From assembly GCF_000682735.1 (NCBI RefSeq), contig NZ_AWFD01000034.1, forward strand, positions 172,015 to 236,014: 64,000 bases of DNA, read 5' to 3'. Position numbers and translations under genes: made by a program. Below are positions 9,363 through 17,315 of this stretch, piece by piece. The notes under the pieces were generated by a model. It made no database searches. It was not told the DNA's origin and worked only from the letters and a program-made list of their open reading frames with translations. The stretch's first letter is position 1, and each line of letters opens with the position of its first letter. This DNA comes from Hyphomonas sp. CY54-11-8. Its GTDB lineage: Bacteria; Pseudomonadota; Alphaproteobacteria; Caulobacterales; Hyphomonadaceae.

Positions 9363-10906
9363 CACGCGGCCTCCGTTTCAGCGAATTGATGCGGGGTGTA
9401 ATCGAAGGCCGTTGGAGGCACAGCGACACCGACGGCGCGCAGTTGAGAAGCTCTAGTTATGCGGGCTGCGCCTTCCATGAGGTTCCAGGCAATCTGGCGG
9501 ACCGTCCGGTTGGATATGTCCTCCAGGAAAGTGCCCGCGGCCCATTCGTTAAACGCCCCCTGCGCGGGGCCGCACCAGATCTGGTAGTCAGCTAGATGTT
9601 CAGGATCGCCGTCACGGGCGAATTGTGCGCCGGAGAACAGGTAGCGCCTTGCGACGAGAGCGAGACGCTTGTTGCCGTCGGATTCCGCCCGTTCAGCTTC
9701 TTTCGGGTTCACGTCCCTGATGTAGCTGCGTGTCGCCTGCCAGGCGGCTTCGAACGGCTCGCCAAGAATATCTTCGATCCAAACCTGGTCTTTTGGATCC
9801 AGCGTTTCGAACGACGCGCCGGAACGATAGAGCTGAAACAGTCTCTTTCCGCGCATCGCGAAAAGGGTACCGCGCTTCAGAACCTGAACTTCCACGCCTT
9901 GCTCGAACATGTCCGCAGCCGGCGCCATCGCAACGTCGGCCGGCCCGGCTTTGGCCAGCAATTGGCGACCGGGCAGGGACAGGCCGGATTCTACGGCTGC
10001 CTGATTGATGGAACCCGTCAGCACATAGGCCGCACCCATGCCGAATGCTGCCGCCACAGCGTGCGGTGTGGCGATGCCGCCAGCCAGACCGATCCGGATG
10101 GCGTTGGGGTCAATTCCGAATTTTGAGGCAACCCGATCCCGGGCTGCGGATATCGAGGAAAAGAGGGGGGCTGCTGACCTCCGGTCTGTATGCCCCCCGG
10201 AATCCGCCTCTGCTGTGATTTCTGCTGCGACGGGAACTTGTCTGGCGAGTTCAGCCTGCGCTGAGGAAATCGCACCAGAATCGACCAGGGAGTTCAGAAT
10301 GGCATCCGGTGCAGGCGACAGGAACTGCTCGGCGACTTCTGCGCGGGACACTTTCGCGAATACATGGTTCGTCCGGATGATCTGACCATCGGGACGTCGT
10401 GCAAGCCCGAGCGCCGTATATCGCACGATTTCGGGAGATAGGCGCATGTAGGCCGACGCGGAAACGCGCCTGACTTTCTCATGAAGAAACAGGTCAACGA
10501 CGGCGGCCTCATAACCAGGCTGCTGGGGTGTGTGAATCAGGTTGGCGCCCCAGCAGATCTGATCAGAAGACAATTCCGATTTGATCTGGAGCAGTCCTAG
10601 CTCGATTTCATCAAGAGCAAGTCCGGCGCTACCGTAGAATCCCAAGCAGCCGGCGCGCACGGCTTCGACAACCATACGTGGCGTGGCGATACCGCGTGCC
10701 ATTTCCCCAACGACATAGTTGAATCTGCTCCCGTGGGTCGCAGAAAAGGCTCGGTCACCCAGCCATTCGGGGTAAATTGGTGGGAGTATCGCTGCGCCGG
10801 TTGAGGTGCCTTCGGTGATGGCAACGGCTTTCACCTCATCCGCGGAAAGCTCTAGGCTGACCGGGAGGCGCGGGTTCTCAATGATCGTGGTGCACACGTT
10901 CATCAT
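9362..10906 (-). CDS. pfaD: PfaD-type trans-acting enoyl reductase
   Basis: This is an FMN-dependent TIM-barrel enoyl reductase of the PfaD/nitronate-monooxygenase superfamily, which reduces enoyl-ACP intermediates for a Pfa synthase. The family-typical segments are visible: EMARGIATPRMVVEAVRAG and GFYGSAGL near residues 75-100, and LAGGIATPHAVAAAF followed by AAYVLTGSINQAAVESG near residues 285-325. It is the first gene of the minus-strand operon and overlaps the next gene. The frame is open to a GTG at 10930, but the tandem ATGs at 10906 and 10903 are the more likely starts; no strong SD is visible. Having the ER gene first matches myxobacterial pfa1-pfa2-pfa3 order. Marine gammaproteobacterial clusters place pfaD last. 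Confidence 0.93.
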   Translation of the reverse strand: MMNVCTTIIENPRLPVSLELSADEVKAVAITEGTSTGAAILPPIYPEWLGDRAFSATHGSRFNYVVGEMARGIATPRMVVEAVRAGCLGFYGSAGLALDEIELGLLQIKSELSSDQICWGANLIHTPQQPGYEAAVVDLFLHEKVRRVSASAYMRLSPEIVRYTALGLARRPDGQIIRTNHVFAKVSRAEVAEQFLSPAPDAILNSLVDSGAISSAQAELARQVPVAAEITAEADSGGHTDRRSAAPLFSSISAARDRVASKFGIDPNAIRIGLAGGIATPHAVAAAFGMGAAYVLTGSINQAAVESGLSLPGRQLLAKAGPADVAMAPAADMFEQGVEVQVLKRGTLFAMRGKRLFQLYRSGASFETLDPKDQVWIEDILGEPFEAAWQATRSYIRDVNPKEAERAESDGNKRLALVARRYLFSGAQFARDGDPEHLADYQIWCGPAQGAFNEWAAGTFLEDISNRTVRQIAWNLMEGAARITRASQLRAVGVAVPPTAFDYTPHQFAETEAA

Positions 10907-10930
10907 CCAGGACACTTCTTGCCATCTCAC

Positions 10931-11409
10931 TGCACAATTCTACGCAGTCGCTATTTAAAACTATACGAACGGAATACACCCGCTGTCGAAAACCCGTCTT
11001 TCACAGTTAAGGAAATGTATGTGCTTTCGCACCCGCTCTCCGGATCTGCAGTATTCCCAACACATCAGACCTATCAGCTCACTCTAGGAAGATGCAAAGT
11101 ATTTCATTCAATACGTGAAAGATTAGACGTCAGAACGACAGATTCGCGAAGATTAAGCATATCGTTCTGGCTGTGATGAATGAATTCCGTTCAGAAATTG
11201 ATCCTGAGTCGCCGCCCTCCGACAGGAAGACAGGTGATTCGTGCAAAATGAGGCTTCGCTGGAACCGACCCGGCCGGAGCGTTCGGATTGCCGGTTTCTG
11301 GTGTTCATTCCCTGAAACTAGAAGGTGTCATGCCGGTTCGGTTCGGCATGACACCCTCTATGTCTCGTTCTTATTCTGAGAGTTCGCTTAGGTTGCGAAC
11401 TTGAACAGG
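10931..11409. other. Intergenic region upstream of the pfa operon
   Basis: About 480 bp without a convincing gene. The part nearest pfaD is distinctly more AT-rich than the flanking genes and presumably holds the operon promoter; I cannot assign -35/-10 boxes. Short ORFs here have no SD or family resemblance. The half nearest the SDR gene carries the inverted repeat listed separately. Confidence 0.6.
11324..11355 (-). terminator. 12-bp perfect inverted repeat after the SDR gene
   Basis: GGTGTCATGCCG and its exact reverse complement are separated by 8 nt. It lies about 55 bp past the SDR stop on the minus strand. The bases that follow on that strand (TTCTAGTTTC) are only a broken T-tract, so it is a weak intrinsic terminator candidate that would separate the SDR gene from pfaD. 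Confidence 0.45.
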
Positions 11410-12219
11410 TTAGCCACCGGCGGTCATGGCGCCATCAACGACATGTTCCTGTCCATTGATGTAACTGGATTTGTCCGAAGCAAGATAAACGATCAGATCG
11501 GCCACCTCATCAGGGCGTCCCGGTCTTCCCATTGGTGAAGCCTGAGCACCCAATGTGTCGGCATCTAGCGCATTCGCACCAGCAGGAACATCGGGAATAA
11601 TCGGCATCCCTTCACCCAGACGCGTGATGGATTTCTGCCAGATCGGAGTATCGATGATCCCGGGATGGACCGAATTGACCCTTATCGGCCAACCGGCGCG
11701 GGCGCATTCCACGGCTGCAGCCTTGGTGAAGAGGCGAACCGCGCCTTTTGACGCGCAATAAGCGCTGAGCCCCGCTGCGCCGCGGAGACCTGCAACCGAT
11801 GAAATGTTGATGATCGACCCGCCGCTTTTCTGCATCTTGCGAATGGCCGCGCGGGTGCCCAGGAAGACGCTGTCCACATTCACAGCCATTTGCGTTTTCC
11901 AGTCGTCCAGTGAAAATTCGGGAATGGCGCCGCCAATCGCGATGCCGGCATTGTTGACGAGAATGGATGGCGTGCCGAGTTTCGTCTCTGCTTCGTCCAT
12001 CACTGTGTCCCAAAGCGCTTCGTCGATGACATCTTGAACCAGTGTTGCCACTGTGCCGCCGGCAGCGGATATGTTGGCTGCGGTGGTCTCCAGACCTGCT
12101 TTGTCGATGTCGGTTGCGAAGACGGCAGCGCCTTCTGCTGCCATAGCTTCTGCTGCTGCCCGTCCGATGCCGCTTCCAGCCCCCGTTATCACGGCCACGC
12201 GGCCATCCAGTATTCCCAT
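11410..12219 (-). CDS. Short-chain dehydrogenase/reductase
   Basis: A 269-residue classical SDR. The NAD(P) motif TGAGSGIG lies near residue 12, NNAG near 88, the catalytic Ser in NISS near 138, and YCASK (Tyr-x3-Lys) near 153. The C-terminal segment SSYINGQEHVVDGAM is typical of 3-oxoacyl-ACP-reductase-like and steroid-dehydrogenase-like SDRs. An acidic residue follows the second strand (ATDID), which favours NAD(H). A good SD (GGGAGG) precedes the ATG. It lies upstream of pfaD on the same strand but is separated by about 0.5 kb and a hairpin, so a role with the Pfa synthase is possible but unproven. The substrate is not predictable. Confidence 0.9.
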   Translation of the reverse strand: MGILDGRVAVITGAGSGIGRAAAEAMAAEGAAVFATDIDKAGLETTAANISAAGGTVATLVQDVIDEALWDTVMDEAETKLGTPSILVNNAGIAIGGAIPEFSLDDWKTQMAVNVDSVFLGTRAAIRKMQKSGGSIINISSVAGLRGAAGLSAYCASKGAVRLFTKAAAVECARAGWPIRVNSVHPGIIDTPIWQKSITRLGEGMPIIPDVPAGANALDADTLGAQASPMGRPGRPDEVADLIVYLASDKSSYINGQEHVVDGAMTAGG

Positions 12220-12335
12220 GTATTCCTCCCTTGTGATTGCAGTAGCTGTAGCAGGTACGGAGCTTGACGGAAGGGTCGGTTTGGTGTTTTACCCGCCGCT
12301 TCAGAACGGGATGGTGCGGAACCGCCGTTGAAATC

Positions 12336-12358
12336 GTGGGCAAGATGAGCTTGCCCAC
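12336..12358 (+). promoter_or_regulatory. Leader hairpin upstream of rpsD
   Basis: A perfect 9-bp stem, GTGGGCAAG/CTTGCCCAC, closes a 5-nt loop 28 nt upstream of the rpsD start and before its GAGG ribosome-binding site. S4 autoregulates through leader structures in other bacteria, so a translational operator is a reasonable inference. No T-run follows. Confidence 0.4.
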
Positions 12359-12386
12359 CGGTCCGCGTCGCCAATGAGGTACTACA

Positions 12387-13004
12387 ATGTCTCGTCGCCA
12401 TAGCGCGAAGTACAAGATCGACCGTCGCGTCGGTGAAAACATCTGGGGCCGCCCGAAGTCCCCCGTCAACAAGCGCAACTACAAGCCCGGACAGCACGGC
12501 CAGAACCGCCGCAGCAAGACGTCCGATTTCGGCATGCAGCTGATGGCGAAGCAGAAGCTGAAAGGCTACTACGGCGATCTCACCGAGAAACAATTCGCGC
12601 GGATCTATGAAGAAGCGGCCCGGATCAAGGGTAACACAGCCGAGAACCTGATCGGCCTTCTGGAATCGCGCCTCGACGCTGTTGTTTACCGCGCCAAATT
12701 CGTTCCGACGATCTTTGCTGCACGCCAGTTCGTCAATCACGGCCACGTCATGGTCAACGGCCGCCGCTGCAACATCGGTTCAGTTCGCCTGAAGCCGGGC
12801 GATGTCGTCCAGATCCGTGAGAAATCCCGCAACATGGCGCTCGTGCTCGAAGCACTGGGCAGCCCGGAGCGTGATCTGCCGGACTACGTGGAAGTCGATC
12901 CGAAAGCGATGAGCGCGACTTTCACGCGCGTTCCGGAACTGGCTGATGTGCCATATCCGGTGAAGATGGAACCGGCCCAGGTGGTCGAATTCTACTCCTC
13001 GTAA
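12387..13004 (+). CDS. rpsD: 30S ribosomal protein S4
   Basis: The 205-residue protein is full length for S4, a primary 16S rRNA binding protein that nucleates assembly of the 30S body. The N-terminal S4 domain ([14 protein letters not shown]...KPGQHG) and the S4 RNA-binding domain ([25 protein letters not shown] near residues 95-130) are clear. It is a single gene rather than part of an alpha-operon cluster, as is usual in alphaproteobacteria. It is preceded by a hairpin and followed by a strong terminator. Confidence 0.98.
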   Translation: MSRRHSAKYKIDRRVGENIWGRPKSPVNKRNYKPGQHGQNRRSKTSDFGMQLMAKQKLKGYYGDLTEKQFARIYEEAARIKGNTAENLIGLLESRLDAVVYRAKFVPTIFAARQFVNHGHVMVNGRRCNIGSVRLKPGDVVQIREKSRNMALVLEALGSPERDLPDYVEVDPKAMSATFTRVPELADVPYPVKMEPAQVVEFYSS

Positions 13005-13028
13005 GACAGCCAGTTTCTTGAACTACGT

Positions 13029-13061
13029 AAAAGGCCGCGCCAGACTGGTGCGGCCTTTTTC
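13029..13061 (+). terminator. Intrinsic terminator after rpsD
   Basis: The stem AAAAGGCCGC/GCGGCCTTTT with an 11-nt loop is followed by a T-tract, 25 bp past the rpsD stop. This is a classical rho-independent terminator. Confidence 0.9.
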
Positions 13062-13078
13062 TTTGGAGATTCAATCCC

Positions 13079-13906
13079 ATGAGCATTCCCAGCATTTCCG
13101 ACGTCCGCGAACATCTTATTGCGGAACCGGGAAAGCCTTTCGATCTCTCGAAGCGCGACAGTGGCGACCGGAGCCTCTTCGAAGATAAGTCTCTCGCGAA
13201 GACCAGCCTCAAAAAGGATGCTGCCGTCATCAATGAATTGAAGGACATTCTTTACGCCGAAAGAAAACGTTCCATACTGGTGGTGCTCCAGGGCATGGAT
13301 ACGGCCGGGAAATCGGGCACGATCAAATCGGTCTTCGCTGATACCACGCCGCTCGGCATGGAAGTGAAGGCGTTTAAGGCTCCCAGCTCCAATGAACTCG
13401 CGCGCGACTATCTATGGCGGATCCACAACGCGATTCCGAAGAAAGGGCATGTCGGAATATTCGACCGCTCGCACTATGAAGATGTCCTGGTCGCAAAAGT
13501 GAGAGGCTTCGCGAGTCCGGAGGACGTGGAGCAGCGGTATGATCAAATCAATTCATTTGAAAAGCACCTGTCCGAGAACGGTGTGACCATCATCAAATGC
13601 ATGCTCAACATTGGATACGCAGAGCAAGGCGTCCGGCTTCGTGAGCGCCTCGAAGAACAACACAAGTACTGGAAATTCAATCCAGCGGACCTGGACGACC
13701 GGGCGCTGTGGAAGGAATTCATGGCGGCATACGAAACCGCGGTGCAGCGGTGCTCCACGGAACATTCCCCATGGTACGTGATCCCGGCAGATAGCCGAAC
13801 GCGCCGCAATGCCATGATCGCGCGGCTGGTGCGTGGTGCGCTGGAGGAGATGAACCTCAGCTGGCCTGAGTCAGATTACCGGCTCGAGGATTTTGATTTT
13901 TCCTAA
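13079..13906 (+). CDS. Polyphosphate kinase 2 family protein
   Basis: A 275-residue PPK2, which transfers phosphate between polyphosphate and nucleotides. The Walker A motif GMDTAGKSGT lies near residue 72, Walker B FDRSHYEDV near 125, and the lid and the C-terminal segment STEHSPWYVIPAD near 225-240 are present. A single PPK2 domain of this size is typical. Which subclass it belongs to (NDP- or NMP-phosphorylating) cannot be fixed by eye. A GGAG SD precedes the ATG. The 3' end overlaps the convergent DUF2807 gene by 4 bp. Confidence 0.92.
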   Translation: MSIPSISDVREHLIAEPGKPFDLSKRDSGDRSLFEDKSLAKTSLKKDAAVINELKDILYAERKRSILVVLQGMDTAGKSGTIKSVFADTTPLGMEVKAFKAPSSNELARDYLWRIHNAIPKKGHVGIFDRSHYEDVLVAKVRGFASPEDVEQRYDQINSFEKHLSENGVTIIKCMLNIGYAEQGVRLRERLEEQHKYWKFNPADLDDRALWKEFMAAYETAVQRCSTEHSPWYVIPADSRTRRNAMIARLVRGALEEMNLSWPESDYRLEDFDFS

Positions 13907-14532
13907 TGAAAGTCGGTGCTACCGCCACTAATGGAGTGGTTGGACGTGCGATCCGGTGGATCGCCCCAGATATCAATGCTGCCGCCGCTTGAGGTTTTTC
14001 CAGTCGCGCTTTCGGTGGCATAGGCAGTCGCCGAGCCTCCGCTGCTGGCTTTGGCGATTAGTCGATGACAATGGAGATCCTTGGCATCCGCGTTCCCGCC
14101 TGAGCTGACCCTTAGCACCAGCGCATTGCAGGTGCCGGAAAGCTCTGCAGATGCACCGCTCGATACACTGAGACTAAAACCTTCCGCATCGATTCCGGTT
14201 GCGTCGATCCAAGACCCCGAACTTGCTTCAACTGCGTTCAGTTCCGGAGATGTAACCCGAACGGTGACGCTGAGATTGTTTCCCCAACCGGATTTCATTT
14301 TCCGGGAAATATACAGCCGGCCGCCGTCCTGGCGGATCTTCATGTCTTCCGGACCGCCGCGCTGGAAATCAGCAATGACGCTATAGGTGTCTGCTGTTTC
14401 GTATTTGACTTCGACGCCCGCCGAGATATCGAGTTCGTCGAAGCCGAAGAAGTCATACGTTTTGGACGTGTCTGCCCATGCCGCACACGCTGATGCCGCG
14501 AAGACGGTGGAAACGATCAGGGACTTCATCAT
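13903..14532 (-). CDS. Secreted DUF2807 (GIN-domain) protein, second of a tandem pair
   Basis: This protein of about 209 residues has a Sec signal peptide (MMKSLIVSTVFAASACAAWA) and then a DUF2807 beta-repeat domain. The short motif (V/A)SSG(G/A/S) recurs about every 20 residues, consistent with a parallel beta-helix with Ser/Gly turns. It is probably periplasmic or surface exposed. The function of the family is not established. The tandem ATG at 14532 follows a GGGGGA stretch and is preferred over an upstream in-frame start that would overlap the preceding gene. It is 16 bp downstream of a larger paralogue, so the two form an operon. Confidence 0.85.
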   Translation of the reverse strand: MMKSLIVSTVFAASACAAWADTSKTYDFFGFDELDISAGVEVKYETADTYSVIADFQRGGPEDMKIRQDGGRLYISRKMKSGWGNNLSVTVRVTSPELNAVEASSGSWIDATGIDAEGFSLSVSSGASAELSGTCNALVLRVSSGGNADAKDLHCHRLIAKASSGGSATAYATESATGKTSSGGSIDIWGDPPDRTSNHSISGGSTDFH

Positions 14533-14548
14533 CTTTTTTTCCCCCAGG

Positions 14549-15481
14549 TCAGCTGCCGAACTCGATGTCACCACCGCTCGACAGGGAAACATCGCGGATT
14601 TCCGGTGAACCGGAGATGTAGATATCCCCGCCGCTGGAGGCGCGCGCTTCTACAGATTCAGAAGCGGAAACACTTATGTCGGCGCTGCTGGACGCCATGA
14701 TTTTTGCACTCAGGCAGGTCAAACCGTTGGCATCAACATCGGCGCTGGAGGATGCTTCAACCTTGATGCTTGTGCACTGGCCGGAAAGCTCGACATCTGC
14801 ACTGGAAGATGCCTCAACCAGAAATTCGGCGGCGTCGAGCGACTTCAATTCCAGGTCCCCACTTGAGGAAGCTTCAATCCGAACCTGTCCGGTCCCGACC
14901 ATTATTGCTTTGATGTCTCCACTTGATGACGAATGAAGGTCGAGTGTCTCCGCACGGAAATCGGACGCGAAAATATCTCCGCTGGACGACGCATGGAGGC
15001 TGGCAATCCTAGCTGAACCTGCGAGTTCGAGATCTCCGCTGGAAGACGCGCGGGCGTCGAAATTGTCGCTGTCGACTCCGGTGGCGGTTAGTTTGGCTGA
15101 ACGCTTCACCAGCACGCCGTCGAGATCCGGTCCGGACACGCGCACGACATAGTAGGGCACCCGCTTGCCATTGACCTTGATGACCTTGCGGTCATTCTTG
15201 GTATTGATCGACACGTTGTTGAACCAACCAGAACGGTTCCGGACACTGTTACGGGAAACGACCAGTGTGTCGCCTTCAAAGTCCAGGTAGATGTCGCTGA
15301 AGTCGTTTTCAGCTTGCTCCACAACAATCGACGGTGTCGCCGCTGCTTGATAGATCACATCGATCGGTCCCGCGGCTTCGATCTGGGAGAATGATTGTGC
15401 GCTGAAGGTTTTGGATTCAGCGAGTGCGGCCGGTGCAGTCAAAGCGAGCAGCGCGGCGAGGCATGTGGCTGTACGTTTCAT
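14549..15481 (-). CDS. Secreted DUF2807 (GIN-domain) protein with SSSGD/SSSAD repeats
   Basis: A protein of 310 residues with a signal peptide ending in PAALAES. The DUF2807 region shows at least seven evenly spaced ASSSGD or ASSSAD motifs between about residues 145 and 290, each presumably one beta-helix turn. A strong SD (AAGGAG) fixes the ATG at 15481 rather than an ORF start 24 bp upstream. It shares the opening FxxIxAxG(P/V)xVxY signature with the downstream paralogue, which points to tandem duplication and divergence. Location and function are inferred only: envelope or extracellular, function unknown. Confidence 0.87.
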   Translation of the reverse strand: MKRTATCLAALLALTAPAALAESKTFSAQSFSQIEAAGPIDVIYQAAATPSIVVEQAENDFSDIYLDFEGDTLVVSRNSVRNRSGWFNNVSINTKNDRKVIKVNGKRVPYYVVRVSGPDLDGVLVKRSAKLTATGVDSDNFDARASSSGDLELAGSARIASLHASSSGDIFASDFRAETLDLHSSSSGDIKAIMVGTGQVRIEASSSGDLELKSLDAAEFLVEASSSADVELSGQCTSIKVEASSSADVDANGLTCLSAKIMASSSADISVSASESVEARASSGGDIYISGSPEIRDVSLSSGGDIEFGS

Positions 15482-15578
15482 GAGTGATCTCCTTGATAGA
15501 AGCACTATGAATTATCGAAATACGATATGTCAATCGTCGAATAACGATAATATTGGTTGGGTCTGTGCTTTATGCCGC

Positions 15579-16544
15579 TCAAGAACGCACCTGACGGCGC
15601 AAGACCATCGGTGGTTGCCCGTAGGCCCGGATGAAGGCAGTGCGCATCCGTTCAGCGTCCACAAATCCGGTATCTTTGGCAATCTGCTGCAGGGAACTGC
15701 TGGTTGTCTCTACATACTGCCTTGCCGACTCAAGCCGTAGTTTTTCGACGAAGCGAGCCGGTGTCGTGCCAGTCTCTGAACGGAAAACCCGAGCGAAATT
15801 TCTCGGGCTCATTCCAGCCTGTTCCGCGATTTGTTCAACCTTGAGATCACTGGATAAATGGGTCCGGATCCAGTCAATGAGCGCATCGAAGCGGCCGGAT
15901 ACCAGCTTCACATCCTGCATAACCGAGAACTGGGATTGCCCCCCATGCCTGCGGTGGTGAACCACCAGCTCGCGCGCGGAGCGGCGCGCAACTTCAGGTC
16001 CCAGATCATCTTCAACGAGCGCCAGGGCAAGATCGATCCCGGCGGTGATACCTGCAGAAGTCCAGAACTTGCCATCCTGGACGTAGATACGGTCAGCTTC
16101 GATGGTCACTGCGGGGAAGTGCCGTGCCATATCCGGGCAACGCCGCCAGTGCGTGGTAGCGCGCCGGCCGTTCAGAAGCCCTGCTGCGGCGAGCAGTATG
16201 GAGCCGGAACAGACAGATGTTGTTCGCCGAGTGCGACTGGACAGGTCCTTGATTGCATTCAGGAGTTCCTTGTCGCGCATCACCTCGCGAGTGCCTTCGC
16301 CGCCAGATACAATCAACGTGTCCAGAGTCAGGTCTGCCGGGAGTTTCTGGGAACACAGGCAAACACCACTGGAGGCCCGAACAGGGCCGCCGGTCATGGA
16401 GTAGACTGTCAGATTGTAAGGCGGAGGAGACATGCCGCGGATCGGCATTTCAAAGACAGAAATCGGTCCGGCGGCGTCCAGCAACTGAAAACCCTCGAAG
16501 ATCAGCACTCCGATGTCACGGGTCTTGGTGGTGGCTGAAAACAT
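15579..16544 (-). CDS. GlxA-family transcriptional regulator (DJ-1/PfpI domain + AraC HTH)
   Basis: This 321-residue protein has an N-terminal DJ-1/PfpI-like amidase fold (DIGVLIFEGFQLLDAAGPISVF, then SVCSGSILLAAAGLL near 110-125). The C-terminal AraC/XylS double helix-turn-helix spans about residues 220-318 (IAEQAGMSPRNFARVFRSETG...ARQYVETTSSSLQQIAKDTGF). It is a predicted ligand-responsive transcription regulator. It is divergent from a stand-alone DJ-1/PfpI gene across 66 bp, so it likely controls that gene and itself. An AGGA SD is present. Confidence 0.92.
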   Translation of the reverse strand: MFSATTKTRDIGVLIFEGFQLLDAAGPISVFEMPIRGMSPPPYNLTVYSMTGGPVRASSGVCLCSQKLPADLTLDTLIVSGGEGTREVMRDKELLNAIKDLSSRTRRTTSVCSGSILLAAAGLLNGRRATTHWRRCPDMARHFPAVTIEADRIYVQDGKFWTSAGITAGIDLALALVEDDLGPEVARRSARELVVHHRRHGGQSQFSVMQDVKLVSGRFDALIDWIRTHLSSDLKVEQIAEQAGMSPRNFARVFRSETGTTPARFVEKLRLESARQYVETTSSSLQQIAKDTGFVDAERMRTAFIRAYGQPPMVLRRQVRS

Positions 16545-16610
16545 GGGAACAATGTCCTTTCTGCCATAAAGGATTTAGTTCAGAAAAGAACGGTCAGCAA
16601 GGAGGCCACC

Positions 16611-17315
16611 ATGACCCAGCCGTTCACCACCGTGTTTGCCGTCTATGATAACATGACTCATCTGGACTTTACTGGACCACACCAGGTCTTGTGCCGACTA
16701 CCCGATGCGCAAACCGTGATCGCGAGCCGAGATGGTGGAGACGTGGTTGCCGAAGGCAATCTGGTCGTCGGGCGCACAGCGAAGCTGTCGGAGATCGAGC
16801 GCTGTGATCTTCTCTGCGTACCCGGCGGCGTCACGGCAACGCAGGTGGCTCTGGACGAAGACTTCGTCAGCGAGATCCGTCGCCTCGGAGCGCGCTCCAC
16901 CTATGTCACGTCGGTTTGCACGGGCTCACTCATTCTGGGAGCAGCTGGCTTGCTTCAGGGTAAGCGGGCGGCCTGTCACTGGGCGTGGCGTGAACTGTTG
17001 ACGGAGTTCGGTGCCACCATAGATACCGGCCGCGTGGTGCGGGACGGGAATACGTTCACGGGTGGGGGTGTTACGGCCGGGATCGATTTCGCCCTGACCA
17101 TGGTCGCGAAGATCGCCGGAGAGGCCTACGCCAAGGCCCTGACACTCGGTTATGAATATGCCCCGGCGCCGCCATTTCCCGGCGGTCGGCCGGAACTGGC
17201 TGAGCCAGAAACAGTCGCAGCTTACAACCGGATGATGGCAAAGGTGATGGATCAGCGCAGGGCCGAAGCACGCGAAGCGGGTGAGCGGATGCGCGCTCAG
17301 GCAGGCGTCGCGTAG
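16611..17315 (+). CDS. DJ-1/PfpI family protein (isonitrile-hydratase-like)
   Basis: A 234-residue single-domain DJ-1/PfpI protein. The nucleophile elbow [14 protein letters not shown] (Cys near residue 103) and the [12 protein letters not shown] segment near 150 match the group that includes isonitrile hydratase. A strong SD (AAGGAGG) sits 5 nt before the ATG. It is divergent from the GlxA-type regulator, which carries a related domain. Its 3' end overlaps rimO by 19 bp in convergent orientation. The real substrate is unknown. Confidence 0.88.
   Translation: MTQPFTTVFAVYDNMTHLDFTGPHQVLCRLPDAQTVIASRDGGDVVAEGNLVVGRTAKLSEIERCDLLCVPGGVTATQVALDEDFVSEIRRLGARSTYVTSVCTGSLILGAAGLLQGKRAACHWAWRELLTEFGATIDTGRVVRDGNTFTGGGVTAGIDFALTMVAKIAGEAYAKALTLGYEYAPAPPFPGGRPELAEPETVAAYNRMMAKVMDQRRAEAREAGERMRAQAGVA

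Noticed and set aside
10931..11379. Small ORFs in the gap upstream of pfaD
   Set aside because: No ribosome-binding sites, no family resemblance and composition unlike the surrounding genes.
14600..15060. Periodic sequence as a CRISPR array or DNA tandem repeat
   Set aside because: The periodicity is in the protein (SSSGD turns); the nucleotide units differ and have no constant spacer-repeat structure.
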